Assembly: GCA_001556025.1 (NCBI GenBank)
Contig: LSIB01000174.1
Location: forward strand, 1 to 8,967
Direction of reading: 5' to 3'
Length of the DNA stretch: 8,967 nucleotides
Source: Rhizobiales bacterium CCH3-A5
Lineage (GTDB): Bacteria > Pseudomonadota > Alphaproteobacteria > Rhizobiales > Beijerinckiaceae
Positions 1 through 8,152 of the stretch are shown here, piece by piece (within the stretch, counting starts at the first letter, position 1; every line of letters starts with the position of its first letter). Below the pieces are notes generated by a model, which was given only the letters and a program-made list of their open reading frames with translations, did no database searches and was not told where the DNA came from. The translations under genes and the position numbers were made by a program.

Positions 1-90
1 AAATCATCCCGACATAAACGCCTTGCCAAAGGGGGCGTCCACATATGAATCACGATCCGACTGATTTGCGAATCCCGATTCCGCTAAAAA

Positions 91-2139
91 TCAGCGTGCT
101 CTAGGATCAGAGGACGCAAGGCTCGTGCGATCAGGTACCGCTCGCCGGCGGCTCCAGCCCACGACGGCGATCGCGAAGATGGCGATTGCGGTTGCCGCGG
201 ATATCGCGGCACTCGGGCGCCACCAGGGTGGATCGTAGACGAACCGAACGGTGGTCGCCGGAACGTCGCTGGCCACCGACTGCAACTGTTCGTAAATCGA
301 TAGAAGGACGGGCCGCTCATTGAGAAGGGCGCGCCAGCCAGGATAGGCGGTCTGTCCAAAGACAAAGCGTCCCGATTGCGGCGTGGCAAAGGTAAAGGTC
401 ACGTCGTTCTCGCGCCAGTTCACATGTACGATTGGCAGAGCGCTTCGTTTCCCGCCATCCTCCGCTCTCCAGAGAACCGGCAGCGCGCTTGCGCGTTCGT
501 AAAGGAACGTGTTGCCTGTTTTTGCCAGGAGGCGGAGTCCGTCCAGCGGCTTGTCGCTCACCCACCAACGAACGCCTAGAGCATCCATGCGCAATGATTT
601 CGGATCGAAGTCGAAAAACTCATGATAGGCAATCGTTCGCGACGATCTGTAGCCATGCGCCGACAGCACCGGGCGAAAATTGCCAATATTGGGGGCGATT
701 AGGTCGCGCGACGCGTAGAAGCGGTAGACGTTTCCGCTTTCCCGGCTCAAAGCTTCGATTTTTTCTGCGATCGGATTTTCGATCGTCTGGCGAAGCAATG
801 CCTGCTGACGGGCCACGTCAAGCATCACGCGCGCCGGCGCGTAGGTCCGCAATTCCACGCTCAACCCAGCCATCGCGATCACGACGGGAACGATTGATAT
901 CCAAGTGTGTCGCGTCGGCAAGATGCGGCGGGTCAGAAGAAGAAGAACGTCTATTCCGACACCTGCGAGGAGCGCGCCAGCGAAACCGAACACGAACAAG
1001 GCTCGCGGCGGCGACCTGATGATGTTGATCAGGGGCGTGTTCATATAGAAGTAGGCGAAAGGCTTGATGAACGAGAAGGAGAAGGTCAACGCAAAAAAGA
1101 CGATGATCGCCGCCGACAGCAGGACGCCGTAAAATCGACGTATCCTATAATACGGTATCGCCACTACGGCGATAAGGAACAGCAACAATCCCGTTTTGGT
1201 GAAGAATAGTGTTCCCCCGTCCTCAGAGCGGACCTGGCCTCCGTTAAGGACAGTCGGGAGATCGCGAAATCCGACCGCCGCGTTAATGAACTTCTCAACC
1301 GGAACGATGTGAGGATAACTTGTGAAGCCATTCCCATACCATTTATAGGCTAGTTCCAGATATTCTTTGGTCGCGATGATTTGCGGCAGTGCAAGCAGCA
1401 GCGCCGTCGCCCCGGCGATGACGGAAACCGTGACGAGCCTGTAGGCCATCGCTGTAGGCCGCATTGCTCGGCCCGTTTCCGGCTCATACCCCCACACCGC
1501 CGGGAGCAGACATCCTGCGGCAATCAGGGTGAGAACGGTTGAATGGGCATGGCCTGCAAGCAAGCTCATGGCGATCGCGGCGCCGGCTCCGCAGGCCACT
1601 GTAGCGGAATGCGGTCCACGGCCGCATCTCATGGCCGTGATGAAGAAAAAGGTGACCCAGGGCAGCCAGGCGAGGCTAGCAAACAGGTTGGGCTGTCCCG
1701 AGACGCGGAGGCTAAAGCTCGTTCCGTAAGCGAAGATGGCGGACGAGACGAATGCCGCTGCCGGAGACAGACCCAGTCCGAAAGCGACGGCTGCCATGCC
1801 CAGGGCTGCGATACCGAAATGCAGAACGAGGAACGTATCGAAAGCCTGGAGCGTGCCGGGAGGGAGCAGAAGCCCCGCCAGCCAGGCAACCGGATATAAA
1901 GGAGATGTCTGCAGCTCGCCCGCGAATGAGATGCCGGACATGACGCCGAAATCCCACAAGGCCACTTCGCCGTGCCGGCTGGCCGAGAAGATCTTGGTCA
2001 GCCACATAAAGCTCTGATCGATGGAGTCGCCCACCGTCACGAATGTCGACGAGCCGCTCCAGATGCCCTTGAACAACATAGCCAGCAGAAGACCGTGCGC
2101 CAGAGCGATCGCGAGGAACCAGCGAAGGCGTTCGTTCAT
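91..2139 (-). CDS. YfhO-like polytopic membrane protein (putative GT-C fold glycosyltransferase)
   Basis: This is a 682-residue integral membrane protein with about a dozen hydrophobic segments. The first lies at about residues 7-25 and the last at about 645-665, followed by a basic tail. The early extracytoplasmic loop has GDS (37-39), LWDFGVMSG (61-69) and LQTSPLYP (76-83), the layout seen in YfhO-family proteins (usually GD..., LWNP..., Q(S/T)...YP). A soluble segment near residues 590-640 contains AYPGWRALLNERPV and ends FVYDPPWW, like the C-terminal beta domain of that family. YfhO proteins are implicated in glycosylating cell-wall or surface polymers from lipid-linked sugars; the substrate here is unknown. 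The start is supported by GGAG at 2146-2149 (minus strand), 6 nt before the ATG. It lies 50 bp downstream of the GT39-like gene on the same strand, so an operon is likely. The frame is intact. Family assignment is fairly sure; biochemical function is inference. Confidence 0.8.
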   Translation of the reverse strand: MNERLRWFLAIALAHGLLLAMLFKGIWSGSSTFVTVGDSIDQSFMWLTKIFSASRHGEVALWDFGVMSGISFAGELQTSPLYPVAWLAGLLLPPGTLQAFDTFLVLHFGIAALGMAAVAFGLGLSPAAAFVSSAIFAYGTSFSLRVSGQPNLFASLAWLPWVTFFFITAMRCGRGPHSATVACGAGAAIAMSLLAGHAHSTVLTLIAAGCLLPAVWGYEPETGRAMRPTAMAYRLVTVSVIAGATALLLALPQIIATKEYLELAYKWYGNGFTSYPHIVPVEKFINAAVGFRDLPTVLNGGQVRSEDGGTLFFTKTGLLLFLIAVVAIPYYRIRRFYGVLLSAAIIVFFALTFSFSFIKPFAYFYMNTPLINIIRSPPRALFVFGFAGALLAGVGIDVLLLLTRRILPTRHTWISIVPVVIAMAGLSVELRTYAPARVMLDVARQQALLRQTIENPIAEKIEALSRESGNVYRFYASRDLIAPNIGNFRPVLSAHGYRSSRTIAYHEFFDFDPKSLRMDALGVRWWVSDKPLDGLRLLAKTGNTFLYERASALPVLWRAEDGGKRSALPIVHVNWRENDVTFTFATPQSGRFVFGQTAYPGWRALLNERPVLLSIYEQLQSVASDVPATTVRFVYDPPWWRPSAAISAATAIAIFAIAVVGWSRRRAVPDRTSLASSDPRAR

Positions 2140-2189
2140 GTGCTACTCCAACTCCCAGCCGGGCTTTGCAAATGGCCCACACAGGTGTT

Positions 2190-3842
2190 TTATCCGATGC
2201 AGCGCCTCGGGATTTGGTAAACGAGATACTGCAGGCGACCGAGGGCATCGTGTATCATTTTGGGCTGCACAGCACACTCGCTGGCTCGACCGATGAGCAT
2301 CCCGAGACCTTTGATCGTATTCGGGAAAATCGCGAGCTCCGGCGGTCTCGCGACGAAAGCGATGCTGTCTCCGCTCTGGATGACGCTCATCGCGTCCGCA
2401 GATGAAATGCGTCCCTGGCCCAAATCGTTGAATGTCGGCCATCGGTCGGCATAGCGTCCGCGCGTTCCGGGCTTCGCCAGCGAGAACACCACGTTATGGA
2501 TACCCCAGTCGACTGACGCGATCTCGGAAGCGTCGAGCCCCTCGAGCACGCGGACCAGATCATATGTCGCGGGGGAGAACGCCGCGCTGAAGGGGTGGCG
2601 AGGATTCAAGGCATCCAGATGGTGCCTGACGCTGGCGAGGTTGAGGACGACGACCGTGCCGCAAAGCCCTATACATGCCGCGAAGATTGCTGTCCGCAGA
2701 GGCCGCCCCAGGTCTCTTGCAATCGCCAAGACGAAGCCCACCGTGGCAATCAGTTGCAGTTGCCAGATATGCGAAAAAATGATGGCGTGATGAGGCCCGC
2801 CGGCCTCCTTCGTGGCAACCAGACAGGCAAAAAGGGCGCTCTCGATGACGGCGAGCAGCGCGCTGTAGCGTGCCAGACGCGCGACTACCGACATCGGCTC
2901 GAAGCGGCGCGCCAGAACTCCCAGGAAAGGAAGCAGAGCCAATCCCGCGAAGGTCGATGCGTAGACGATCGTGGATAGCCAGGTCGATCCCGGCCATGCC
3001 GATCCGAACAGCACCGGATAGGCGCCGGCATTGAGGGTCCCGGTCACGAGCCCCAATATGCGGACGAACTGTTCCGACAGGACGAAAGGTAAAGGATTGG
3101 TGCCGGCGATGGCGATCGGGATGACCAGTTTGACAAGCCAGAGCGTACCGATGGCTGCGGAAACAAGGACGATCGCGGCGTTCGGCTTTAAATGAGCAGC
3201 GAAGGCGTCGATTGCCAATCTGCGATAAGCGAGGCCGATGGCGAGCGAGAACGCCGGGACGAGCCAGAGGAAATTCAGTTTGTCGAACATGCCGACGAAC
3301 ACGATGAGGCAGGCCAGCGCAAAATAGCGCGAGGCGCGCGTTTCCAGCCATGCCGTCAGGATGCAGAGCAGCGCGAGCTTGCCCGCATTCTGGAGCACGT
3401 AGGGTCCCCAGTCGACACGCGCATGGAAGACTGACCCAGCGTCGACGCAGAGGAATGCGAAGAGCAGTAGTCCTAGCCATTCGCCGACCCGGCGGCGCCA
3501 GAACCACCAGAAAGCCAGATTGCTCACCAGCAGGATCAAAACGCCCGGCAGGCGGATACTGAAAACCCCGACGCCGAAGATACCGAAGATTGGCGCGTAA
3601 AGCAGCGCCTTAAGGCTGCCGATATAGGGCGGCTGCAGGATGATCGGGACGCAGCCGATCTTGAAGAAGATGCCGGCATTGAGCGAGCAGTCGTCGAACA
3701 ACTTGGCCGCAGGCGGGATGAAGAGCGCTTCGTCGTAATAAAGCCCGGGCAAGTCGAGTCGAAACAACGAGGTAAACAGGAGAACAAGGGACAGAAGCGG
3801 CACGGCGACAAACTCGAGACGCCGAACATCGAGCAATTTCAT
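2190..3842 (-). CDS. GT39/PMT-like (ArnT-type) membrane glycosyltransferase, putative
   Basis: This is a 550-residue protein with roughly ten hydrophobic segments over residues 10-420, then a soluble tail of about 120 residues that is probably periplasmic. Directly after the first membrane segment is LDLPGLYYDEALF, with the acidic pair D37-E38. An acidic D/E motif in the first external loop is the hallmark of GT-C enzymes such as PMT and ArnT, which transfer sugar from a polyprenyl-phosphate donor. Acceptor and sugar cannot be read from the sequence. The start was chosen because the hydrophobic leader follows immediately; the Shine-Dalgarno match upstream is poor. It is the first gene of a minus-strand pair with the YfhO-like gene and is divergent from the UDP-xylose synthase gene. 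A general polytopic membrane protein of unknown role remains possible. Confidence 0.75.
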   Translation of the reverse strand: MKLLDVRRLEFVAVPLLSLVLLFTSLFRLDLPGLYYDEALFIPPAAKLFDDCSLNAGIFFKIGCVPIILQPPYIGSLKALLYAPIFGIFGVGVFSIRLPGVLILLVSNLAFWWFWRRRVGEWLGLLLFAFLCVDAGSVFHARVDWGPYVLQNAGKLALLCILTAWLETRASRYFALACLIVFVGMFDKLNFLWLVPAFSLAIGLAYRRLAIDAFAAHLKPNAAIVLVSAAIGTLWLVKLVIPIAIAGTNPLPFVLSEQFVRILGLVTGTLNAGAYPVLFGSAWPGSTWLSTIVYASTFAGLALLPFLGVLARRFEPMSVVARLARYSALLAVIESALFACLVATKEAGGPHHAIIFSHIWQLQLIATVGFVLAIARDLGRPLRTAIFAACIGLCGTVVVLNLASVRHHLDALNPRHPFSAAFSPATYDLVRVLEGLDASEIASVDWGIHNVVFSLAKPGTRGRYADRWPTFNDLGQGRISSADAMSVIQSGDSIAFVARPPELAIFPNTIKGLGMLIGRASECAVQPKMIHDALGRLQYLVYQIPRRCIG

Positions 3843-4092
3843 GGTACCGCTAAAACCCGCCTGCCGCGCCCCGGGACGGCCGCTCGCAGGCTGCTTGCCT
3901 GCTATTCGCGAAGAGTGTCAAGCTCGCAGTCCCTCTACCGCGGCGCTGCAAACCCGCAGTCGCGGCACCCTCTTGTTGGCTTGGACCGTCCCTTCGCGAA
4001 GCACGCTTTTCCCTTGCCTTTCGATTTACCCGCAACTTGACGCGCCGACGGAGCCATGACAAGCCCAGCCACCTGCTATAAATGAGGGCGCA
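3843..4092. other. Divergent intergenic region with paired TTCGCGAAG sites
   Basis: This 250-bp spacer separates the two divergent glycan transcription units, so promoters for both should lie here. The palindrome TTCGCGAA, extended to TTCGCGAAG, occurs twice (3905-3913 and 3993-4001), 88 bp apart. Two small hairpins are visible: GCAGGC/GCCTGC (3886-3891/3897-3902), and a two-part stem CCGCG-CTGC/GCAG-CGCGG (3938-3965, loop AAACCC). A TATAAA at 4077-4082 preceded by TG, with ATGACA at 4056-4061, resembles a sigma-70 promoter. Its 15-bp spacer is short and it would give a nearly leaderless transcript, so it is not called as a promoter. No coding potential was recognised here. Confidence 0.5.
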
Positions 4093-5059
4093 ATGTCATA
4101 TTTCAGTGCTCGTTGCCTGGTCACCGGCGGCGCCGGATTTCTCGGGTCGCATCTCTGCGAACGACTTCTCGACCAAGGCCATGAGGTTCTATGCGTAGAT
4201 AATTTTTTTTACAGGACGGCGGAGCAATATCGAACATCTGCTGGATAACAAGCGCTTCGAGTTGATGCGACACGACGTCACGTTCCCGCTCTATGTCGAG
4301 GTCGACCGCATCTACAACCTCGCCTGCCCGGCCTCGCCGGTGCATTACCAGCATGATCCGGTACAGACGACGAAGACGAGCGTTCACGGCGCAATCAACA
4401 TGCTTGGCCTCGCGCGACGCGTTGGTGCAAAAATTCTGCAGGCCTCGACCTCCGAGGTCTATGGCGACCCGTCGGTTCATCCCCAGCCGGAAGAATACTG
4501 GGGCAACGTCAATACGATTGGAATCCGCTCCTGCTACGACGAAGGCAAGCGCTGTGCGGAGACGCTATTTTTCGATTACCGTCGGCAGCATAATTTGGCG
4601 ATAAAGGTCGTACGGATCTTCAATACTTATGGTCCGCGGATGCATCCCAATGACGGGCGCGTCGTGTCGAATTTTGTTGTCCAGGCGTTGAAGGGGGAGG
4701 ACATCACTGTCTTCGGTGACGGGGCGCAGACGCGGTCGTTCTGCTACGTCGACGATCTGGTTGAGGCGATCCTTCGCATGATGGAAACGCCCGCTGATGT
4801 CACGGGGCCGATCAACATCGGCAATCCAGGGGAGTTCTCCATTCTCGAACTGGCGGACAAAGTCATCGCTTTGACTGGGTCCCGGTCCAAAATCATTCGC
4901 CTCCCTCTTCCGCAGGACGATCCCAAGCAGCGGAGGCCCGATATCAGCAAGGCCAAGCAGATTTTGGGCTGGGAGCCGGCGATCCTTCTTGAGGAAGGCC
5001 TCAAGAAAACAATTGCCTATTTCGACGCGCTGCTGGCAGACAATCCCGCCCGAGCCTGA
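4093..5059 (+). pseudogene. uxs: UDP-glucuronate decarboxylase (UDP-xylose synthase), +1 frameshift
   Basis: The family enzyme converts UDP-glucuronate to UDP-xylose and CO2 with bound NAD+ in the cytoplasm. The ATG at 4093 follows GAGGG (4084-4088). Frame 1 encodes the Rossmann motif TGGAGFLGS (11-19), then reaches TAA at 4246. Removing one T from the T8 run at 4203-4210 restores [13 protein letters not shown] and joins the long downstream frame, giving about 321 residues, the normal bacterial length. Corrected numbering gives [10 protein letters not shown] from residue 77, STSEVYG (118-124, with T119 and E121), and the SDR pair Y148/K152 in [31 protein letters not shown] sequence and GDGAQTRSF follow; this set is typical of UXS rather than other extended SDR epimerases. 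All catalytic residues are present apart from the frame break. The break could be a true mutation, a sequencing error or a slippage site. A GT2 gene follows after 24 bp. Confidence 0.88.
4203..4210 (+). other. T8 homopolymer at the frameshift point
   Basis: Eight consecutive T follow AA in the codons for the conserved DNFF segment. Seven T would keep the decarboxylase in frame, and eight shift it by +1 to a stop at 4246-4248. Homopolymers of this length are prone to replication slippage, transcriptional slippage and sequencing error. Confidence 0.85.
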
Positions 5060-5070
5060 CCGACGCTACT

Positions 5071-5076
5071 GGGAGA
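5071..5076 (+). promoter_or_regulatory. Ribosome binding site deciding the GTG start of the GT2 gene
   Basis: GGGAGA lies 7 nt before the GTG at 5084 and 12 bp after the stop of the decarboxylase gene. It supports GTG as initiator; the reading frame then gives the standard GT2 N-terminus (LVIVTPVYED) within a few residues. Confidence 0.6.
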
Positions 5077-5083
5077 ATCTGTC

Positions 5084-5647
5084 GTGACCGCTGAAAGCCA
5101 TGCGCTCGTCATCGTCACGCCGGTCTACGAGGACACGGCGAGCGCGACGATCCTGTTCCGAACCCTCAAGGAGCAATGCACCGTCACGCCCTACGTGGTG
5201 GCCGTGGAAGATGGCTCGGTTCGTAACCCCCTGGCAATCTCATCCATCGCTGAAGCGGGTCTATCGGGTGAGATCATCTATCTCGCACGCAATATGGGAC
5301 ATCAGCGCGCAATTGCGACAGGCCTTGCCTATGTCGCGGCCAACCTGGATGCCGAAACGGTCGTGGTGCTGGATTGCGACGGCGAGGATATGCCCGAGGC
5401 AATCTCGCCGCTGCTGGATGAGCTGAAGACGCAGAATGTCGATGCAGTCGTGGCACAGCGCCGCAAGCGTTCCGAAACGCTCGGCTTCAGAACCTTCTAT
5501 GTCGTGTATCGCCACCTCTTCGGGCTGCTGACGGGGCGGACGATCCGGTTTGGCAACTTCACCGCTCTCAACATGTTCGCGGTCAAGCGGCTGGTGGCAA
5601 GTACCCCTACGAGGGCGGCCGTCTTGAGGATTGATGCTTGGGGGTGA
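5084..5647 (+). pseudogene. Family 2 glycosyltransferase, truncated by IS66 insertion
   Basis: The first 172 residues belong to a GT-A fold family 2 glycosyltransferase. The last 15 (from about S173) are read from the left end of the IS66 element, up to the TGA at 5645-5647. Visible motifs are ALVIVTPVYED (7-17), VEDGS (41-45), ARNMGHQRAIATGL (68-81; N70 and GHQ typical of GtrB/DPM1-like enzymes), the metal/nucleotide motif LDCDGED (96-102; D97 and D99), and FGNFTALNMFAVKRL near the break. GtrB-type enzymes load a sugar onto polyprenyl phosphate at the inner membrane and usually exceed 300 residues, with two C-terminal membrane helices that are absent here. The gene was probably cotranscribed with the UDP-xylose synthase. 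Activity is doubtful because the C-terminal part and membrane anchor are gone. GT2 identity is sure; the polyprenyl-phosphate acceptor is inferred. Confidence 0.85.
5601..5621 (+). repeat. IS66 left terminal inverted repeat
   Basis: Sequence GTACCCCTACGAGG followed by GCGGCCG. It matches the reverse complement of 8153-8173 at 16 of 21 positions, with identical blocks GTAC, ACGAGG and GGCCG. IS66 ends typically begin GTA. Confidence 0.8.
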
Positions 5648-5659
5648 GAATGTGTCTGT

Positions 5660-6055
5660 ATGGACGTCTATACAGGCACGCCGATCAGTCGGCTTGAGAT
5701 CGTTGAACGGGGCGGTCGGCGGCGCTTTAGCGATGAAGCGAAGCTGCGGATCGTTGAGGAGAGCTATTCGGGTCGGCGACTGGGCTCGGCAACGGCGCGC
5801 AAGTACGCGATCACGCGCTCTCAGTTGAACGATTGGCGCGATGCCGCACGTGCCGGGCGGCTTGGTCCCGCTTCGAGCGCTGGCTTCATTCCGGCTGTGA
5901 TCGTGCCGGAGGTGACGGCGACGACGAGCCCGCCGCCGGTGGATGGCAGCCGGATCGAGATCGTGACGTCGAACGGGCGGCGTATCGTCGTCGACGGACG
6001 CGTTGATGTCGATGCGCTGCTTCGGATTGTCCGCGGCCTGGAGACGCTACGATGA
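5660..6055 (+). CDS. tnpA: IS66 accessory protein TnpA
   Basis: This 131-residue protein is the first IS66 open reading frame, an accessory protein needed for efficient transposition in characterised members. Residues about 20-63 (RRRFSDEAKLRIVEES... ending SQLNDWRDAARAG) form a basic helix-turn-helix of the IS3/IS911 OrfA type, so it probably binds DNA at the element ends. The C-terminal part contains IEIVTSNGRRIVVDGRVDVDALLRIVRGLE, the usual IS66 OrfA tail. The ATG lies about 59 bp inside the left end, with GGGGTGAG upstream at relaxed spacing. The stop overlaps the tnpB start as ATGA (6052-6055), suggesting translational coupling. Confidence 0.9.
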   Translation: MDVYTGTPISRLEIVERGGRRRFSDEAKLRIVEESYSGRRLGSATARKYAITRSQLNDWRDAARAGRLGPASSAGFIPAVIVPEVTATTSPPPVDGSRIEIVTSNGRRIVVDGRVDVDALLRIVRGLETLR

Positions 6056-6399
6056 TCCCGGTTCCGCCTGGGGTGCGGGTCTGGCTGGCGACGGGCTACA
6101 CCGACATGCGCCGGGGCTTTCCGGGCCTGTCGCTGCAGGTTCAGGAAGTGCTTCGCCGTGATCCGCTGAGCGGGCATCTGTTCTGTTTCCGAGGGCGCCG
6201 CGGCGATCTTTTGAAGGTGATCTGGCATGACGGCCAAGGGGCCTGCCTGTTCACAAAACGGCTGGAGCGGGGGCGGTTTTTGTGGCCGAGCCCGGCGGAT
6301 GGGGCAGTGACGATCTCGACGGCGCAGCTTGGCTATCTTTTGTCGGGAATCGACTGGCGCGCACCCCGGGAAACCTGGCGTCCGATGCGGGTCGGCTAG
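6052..6399 (+). CDS. tnpB: IS66 Orf2-like protein TnpB
   Basis: This 115-residue protein matches the IS66 Orf2 (TnpB) family in length and motifs: VWLATGYTDMRRGFPGLS (10-27), LFCFRGRRGDLLKVIWHDGQG (about 43-63) and LFTKRLERGRFLWP (about 66-79). TnpB is required for full transposition of IS66 elements, but its biochemical role is not settled. Its start overlaps the end of tnpA by four bases. A gap of 45 bp separates it from tnpC. It is intact. Confidence 0.92.
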   Translation: MIPVPPGVRVWLATGYTDMRRGFPGLSLQVQEVLRRDPLSGHLFCFRGRRGDLLKVIWHDGQGACLFTKRLERGRFLWPSPADGAVTISTAQLGYLLSGIDWRAPRETWRPMRVG

Positions 6400-6444
6400 C
6401 ATTTAGCTTTTGAAATCGCAGGAAAAATCTGATTCACTGGCTTC

Positions 6445-8097
6445 GTGATGATGAAGCCGGACGATCTTCCTTGCGATCTCGCGAGTGCCCTTGCGGCGCT
6501 ACGGTCCGAACGCGAGGCGCGGTTGCAGGCCGAAGCCGTGGCCGCCAGCGCGCAGGCAAAACTCTCGGACACCGAGGCGTTGATCGCGCATCTGCAGCTG
6601 ATGATCGAGAAGCTGAAGCGCGAGAAATACGGCCAGCGTTCCGAACGCACGGCGCGGCTGATCGAGCAGATGGAACTTCAGCTCGACGAACTCGTGACCG
6701 CGGCGAGCGAGGACGAGCTTGCCGCCGCCGCCGCGGCGACGAAGAGCGGGACGGTGCGCGCCTTCACGCGCAAGCGGCCGGTGCGCAAGCCCTGGCCGGA
6801 GGACATCGAGCGCGAGCGGATCATCATCGATCCACCCTCTGCCTGCGCGTGCTGCGGGGGATCGCGGCTGTCGAAGCTGGGCGAGGACGTGACGCAGACG
6901 CTGGAGGAAATCCCGCGCCGCTTCAAACTGATCGAAACGGTGCGCGAGAAGTTCAGCTGCCGGGATTGCGGGAAGGTCAGCCAGCCACCGGCGCCGTTCC
7001 ATGCGACACCGCGCGGCTTCATCGGCCCGCAATTGCTGGCGACGATCCTCTTCGACAAGTTCGGCATGCACGCTCCGCTCAACCGTCAGAGCGCGCGCTT
7101 CAAGGCCGAGGGGATCGATCTGCCGCTATCGACGCTGGCCGACCAGGTCGGCCACGGCAGCTTCGCCCTGAGGCCAGTCTTCGATCTGATCGAGGCCCAT
7201 GTGCTGGCGGCCGAGCGCCTGCATGGCGACGACACGACGGTCCCGATCCTGGCGAAGGGCAAATGCGCGACCGGGCGGATCTGGACGTATGTTCGCGATG
7301 ATGGCCCCTTCGCCGGACCTGCGCCGCCGGCGGTGGTCTATTACGCCTCGGGCGACCGACGCGGCGAGCACCCTCAAAAGCATCTGGCCGGGTTCGCCGG
7401 CATCCTTCAGTGCGACTGTTACAATGGCTTCGAGCCGCTGTTCGACCCGCAGCGGAAGGAACAGCCGATCACGCCGGCCTTTTGCTTCGCCCATGCCCGG
7501 CGCGGCTTCTTCGAGCTGGCCGACATCGCGAAGAAGGCCCGCGACGGCGTGAGGGGAAAGCCAGTCTCCCCGGTTGCCCTGGCGGCGGTGAAACGCCTCG
7601 ACGCGCTGTTCGAGATCGAGCGCGCGATCAACGGGCGCAGTGCCGAGGAGCGGCGGGCAGTGCGGCAGGAGAAGAGCAGGCCGCTTCTCGAGGACATGCA
7701 TGACTGGTTGCTGCGCGAGCGCGAAACCCTCTCGCGCTCCGCCGAGGTCCTGAAGCCGATCAACTACATGCTCAGGCGCTGGGCCGACTTCGCCCGCTTC
7801 CTCGACGACGGCAGGATCTGCCTCAGCAACAACGCGGCCGAAAGAGCGCTACGGGGCATCGCTCTGGGGCGGCGCAACTGGACCTTCGCCGGCAGCCAGC
7901 GCGGCGCCGACCGCGCCGCCGTCATCCTCACCCTCATCGCCACGGCTCGCCTCAACGATGTCGATCCAAAAGCCTGGCTCGCCGACGTCCTGGCCCGGAT
8001 CGCCGATCTGCCCGTCTCGCGTCTCCACGAGCTGCTGCCGTGGCAGTGGCGGCTCCTGCGCGCAGCCGAAAAGCCCGCAGATCAGAAGGCCGCCTGA
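6445..8097 (+). CDS. tnpC: IS66 family transposase TnpC (DDE type)
   Basis: This is the catalytic transposase, 550 residues, full length for the family. The N-terminus (about 15-60) is helical and heptad-like, as expected of the TnpC leucine-zipper region. A zinc-finger-like segment has C134-x-CC137 and C172-x2-C175. The DDE domain shows HGDDT with D262, LQCDCYNGF with D324, and NNAAERALRGIALGRRNW with E466, so all three acidic residues are present. A short IS66 C-terminal domain (WLADVLARIADLP, then LLPW) ends the protein. The start is ambiguous: GTG (6445) is followed by two ATG codons in frame (6448, 6451), and the nearest AGGA (6420-6423) is distant. The shift from tnpB is 45 bp, so coupling is less direct than between tnpA and tnpB. 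It looks functional. Confidence 0.94.
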   Translation: MMMKPDDLPCDLASALAALRSEREARLQAEAVAASAQAKLSDTEALIAHLQLMIEKLKREKYGQRSERTARLIEQMELQLDELVTAASEDELAAAAAATKSGTVRAFTRKRPVRKPWPEDIERERIIIDPPSACACCGGSRLSKLGEDVTQTLEEIPRRFKLIETVREKFSCRDCGKVSQPPAPFHATPRGFIGPQLLATILFDKFGMHAPLNRQSARFKAEGIDLPLSTLADQVGHGSFALRPVFDLIEAHVLAAERLHGDDTTVPILAKGKCATGRIWTYVRDDGPFAGPAPPAVVYYASGDRRGEHPQKHLAGFAGILQCDCYNGFEPLFDPQRKEQPITPAFCFAHARRGFFELADIAKKARDGVRGKPVSPVALAAVKRLDALFEIERAINGRSAEERRAVRQEKSRPLLEDMHDWLLRERETLSRSAEVLKPINYMLRRWADFARFLDDGRICLSNNAAERALRGIALGRRNWTFAGSQRGADRAAVILTLIATARLNDVDPKAWLADVLARIADLPVSRLHELLPWQWRLLRAAEKPADQKAA

Positions 8098-8152
8098 CCT
8101 TCACGCGCCCCATCATCGCGCCAGCGGCCCTCGCGCGAAGGCTTCAGTCATG

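Noticed and set aside
18..38. Possible terminator after the YfhO-like gene (ACGCC/GGCGT)
   Set aside because: On the transcribed minus strand the stem is only 5 bp with mismatches inside, and the following T tract is short (TTTAT), so it is too weak to call.
432..1019. Plus-strand open frame of 195 codons inside the YfhO-like gene
   Set aside because: It is antisense to a well-supported membrane protein, has an arginine-rich low-complexity composition typical of GC-rich shadow frames, and shows no recognisable domain.
2560..3507. Minus-strand open frame of 315 codons overlapping the GT39-like gene
   Set aside because: It is an alternative frame of the same DNA, rich in Arg, Pro and His, without membrane segments or motifs. 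The overlapping frame has the coherent GT-C pattern.
4056..4082. Sigma-70-like promoter ATGACA-15 bp-TATAAA before uxs
   Set aside because: The spacer is short and the transcript would start about 4 nt before the ATG, leaving out the visible GAGGG ribosome binding site.
6499..7071. Antisense frames within tnpC, here and at 7126-7701
   Set aside because: They are shadows of the transposase gene in high-GC DNA; none carries a motif.
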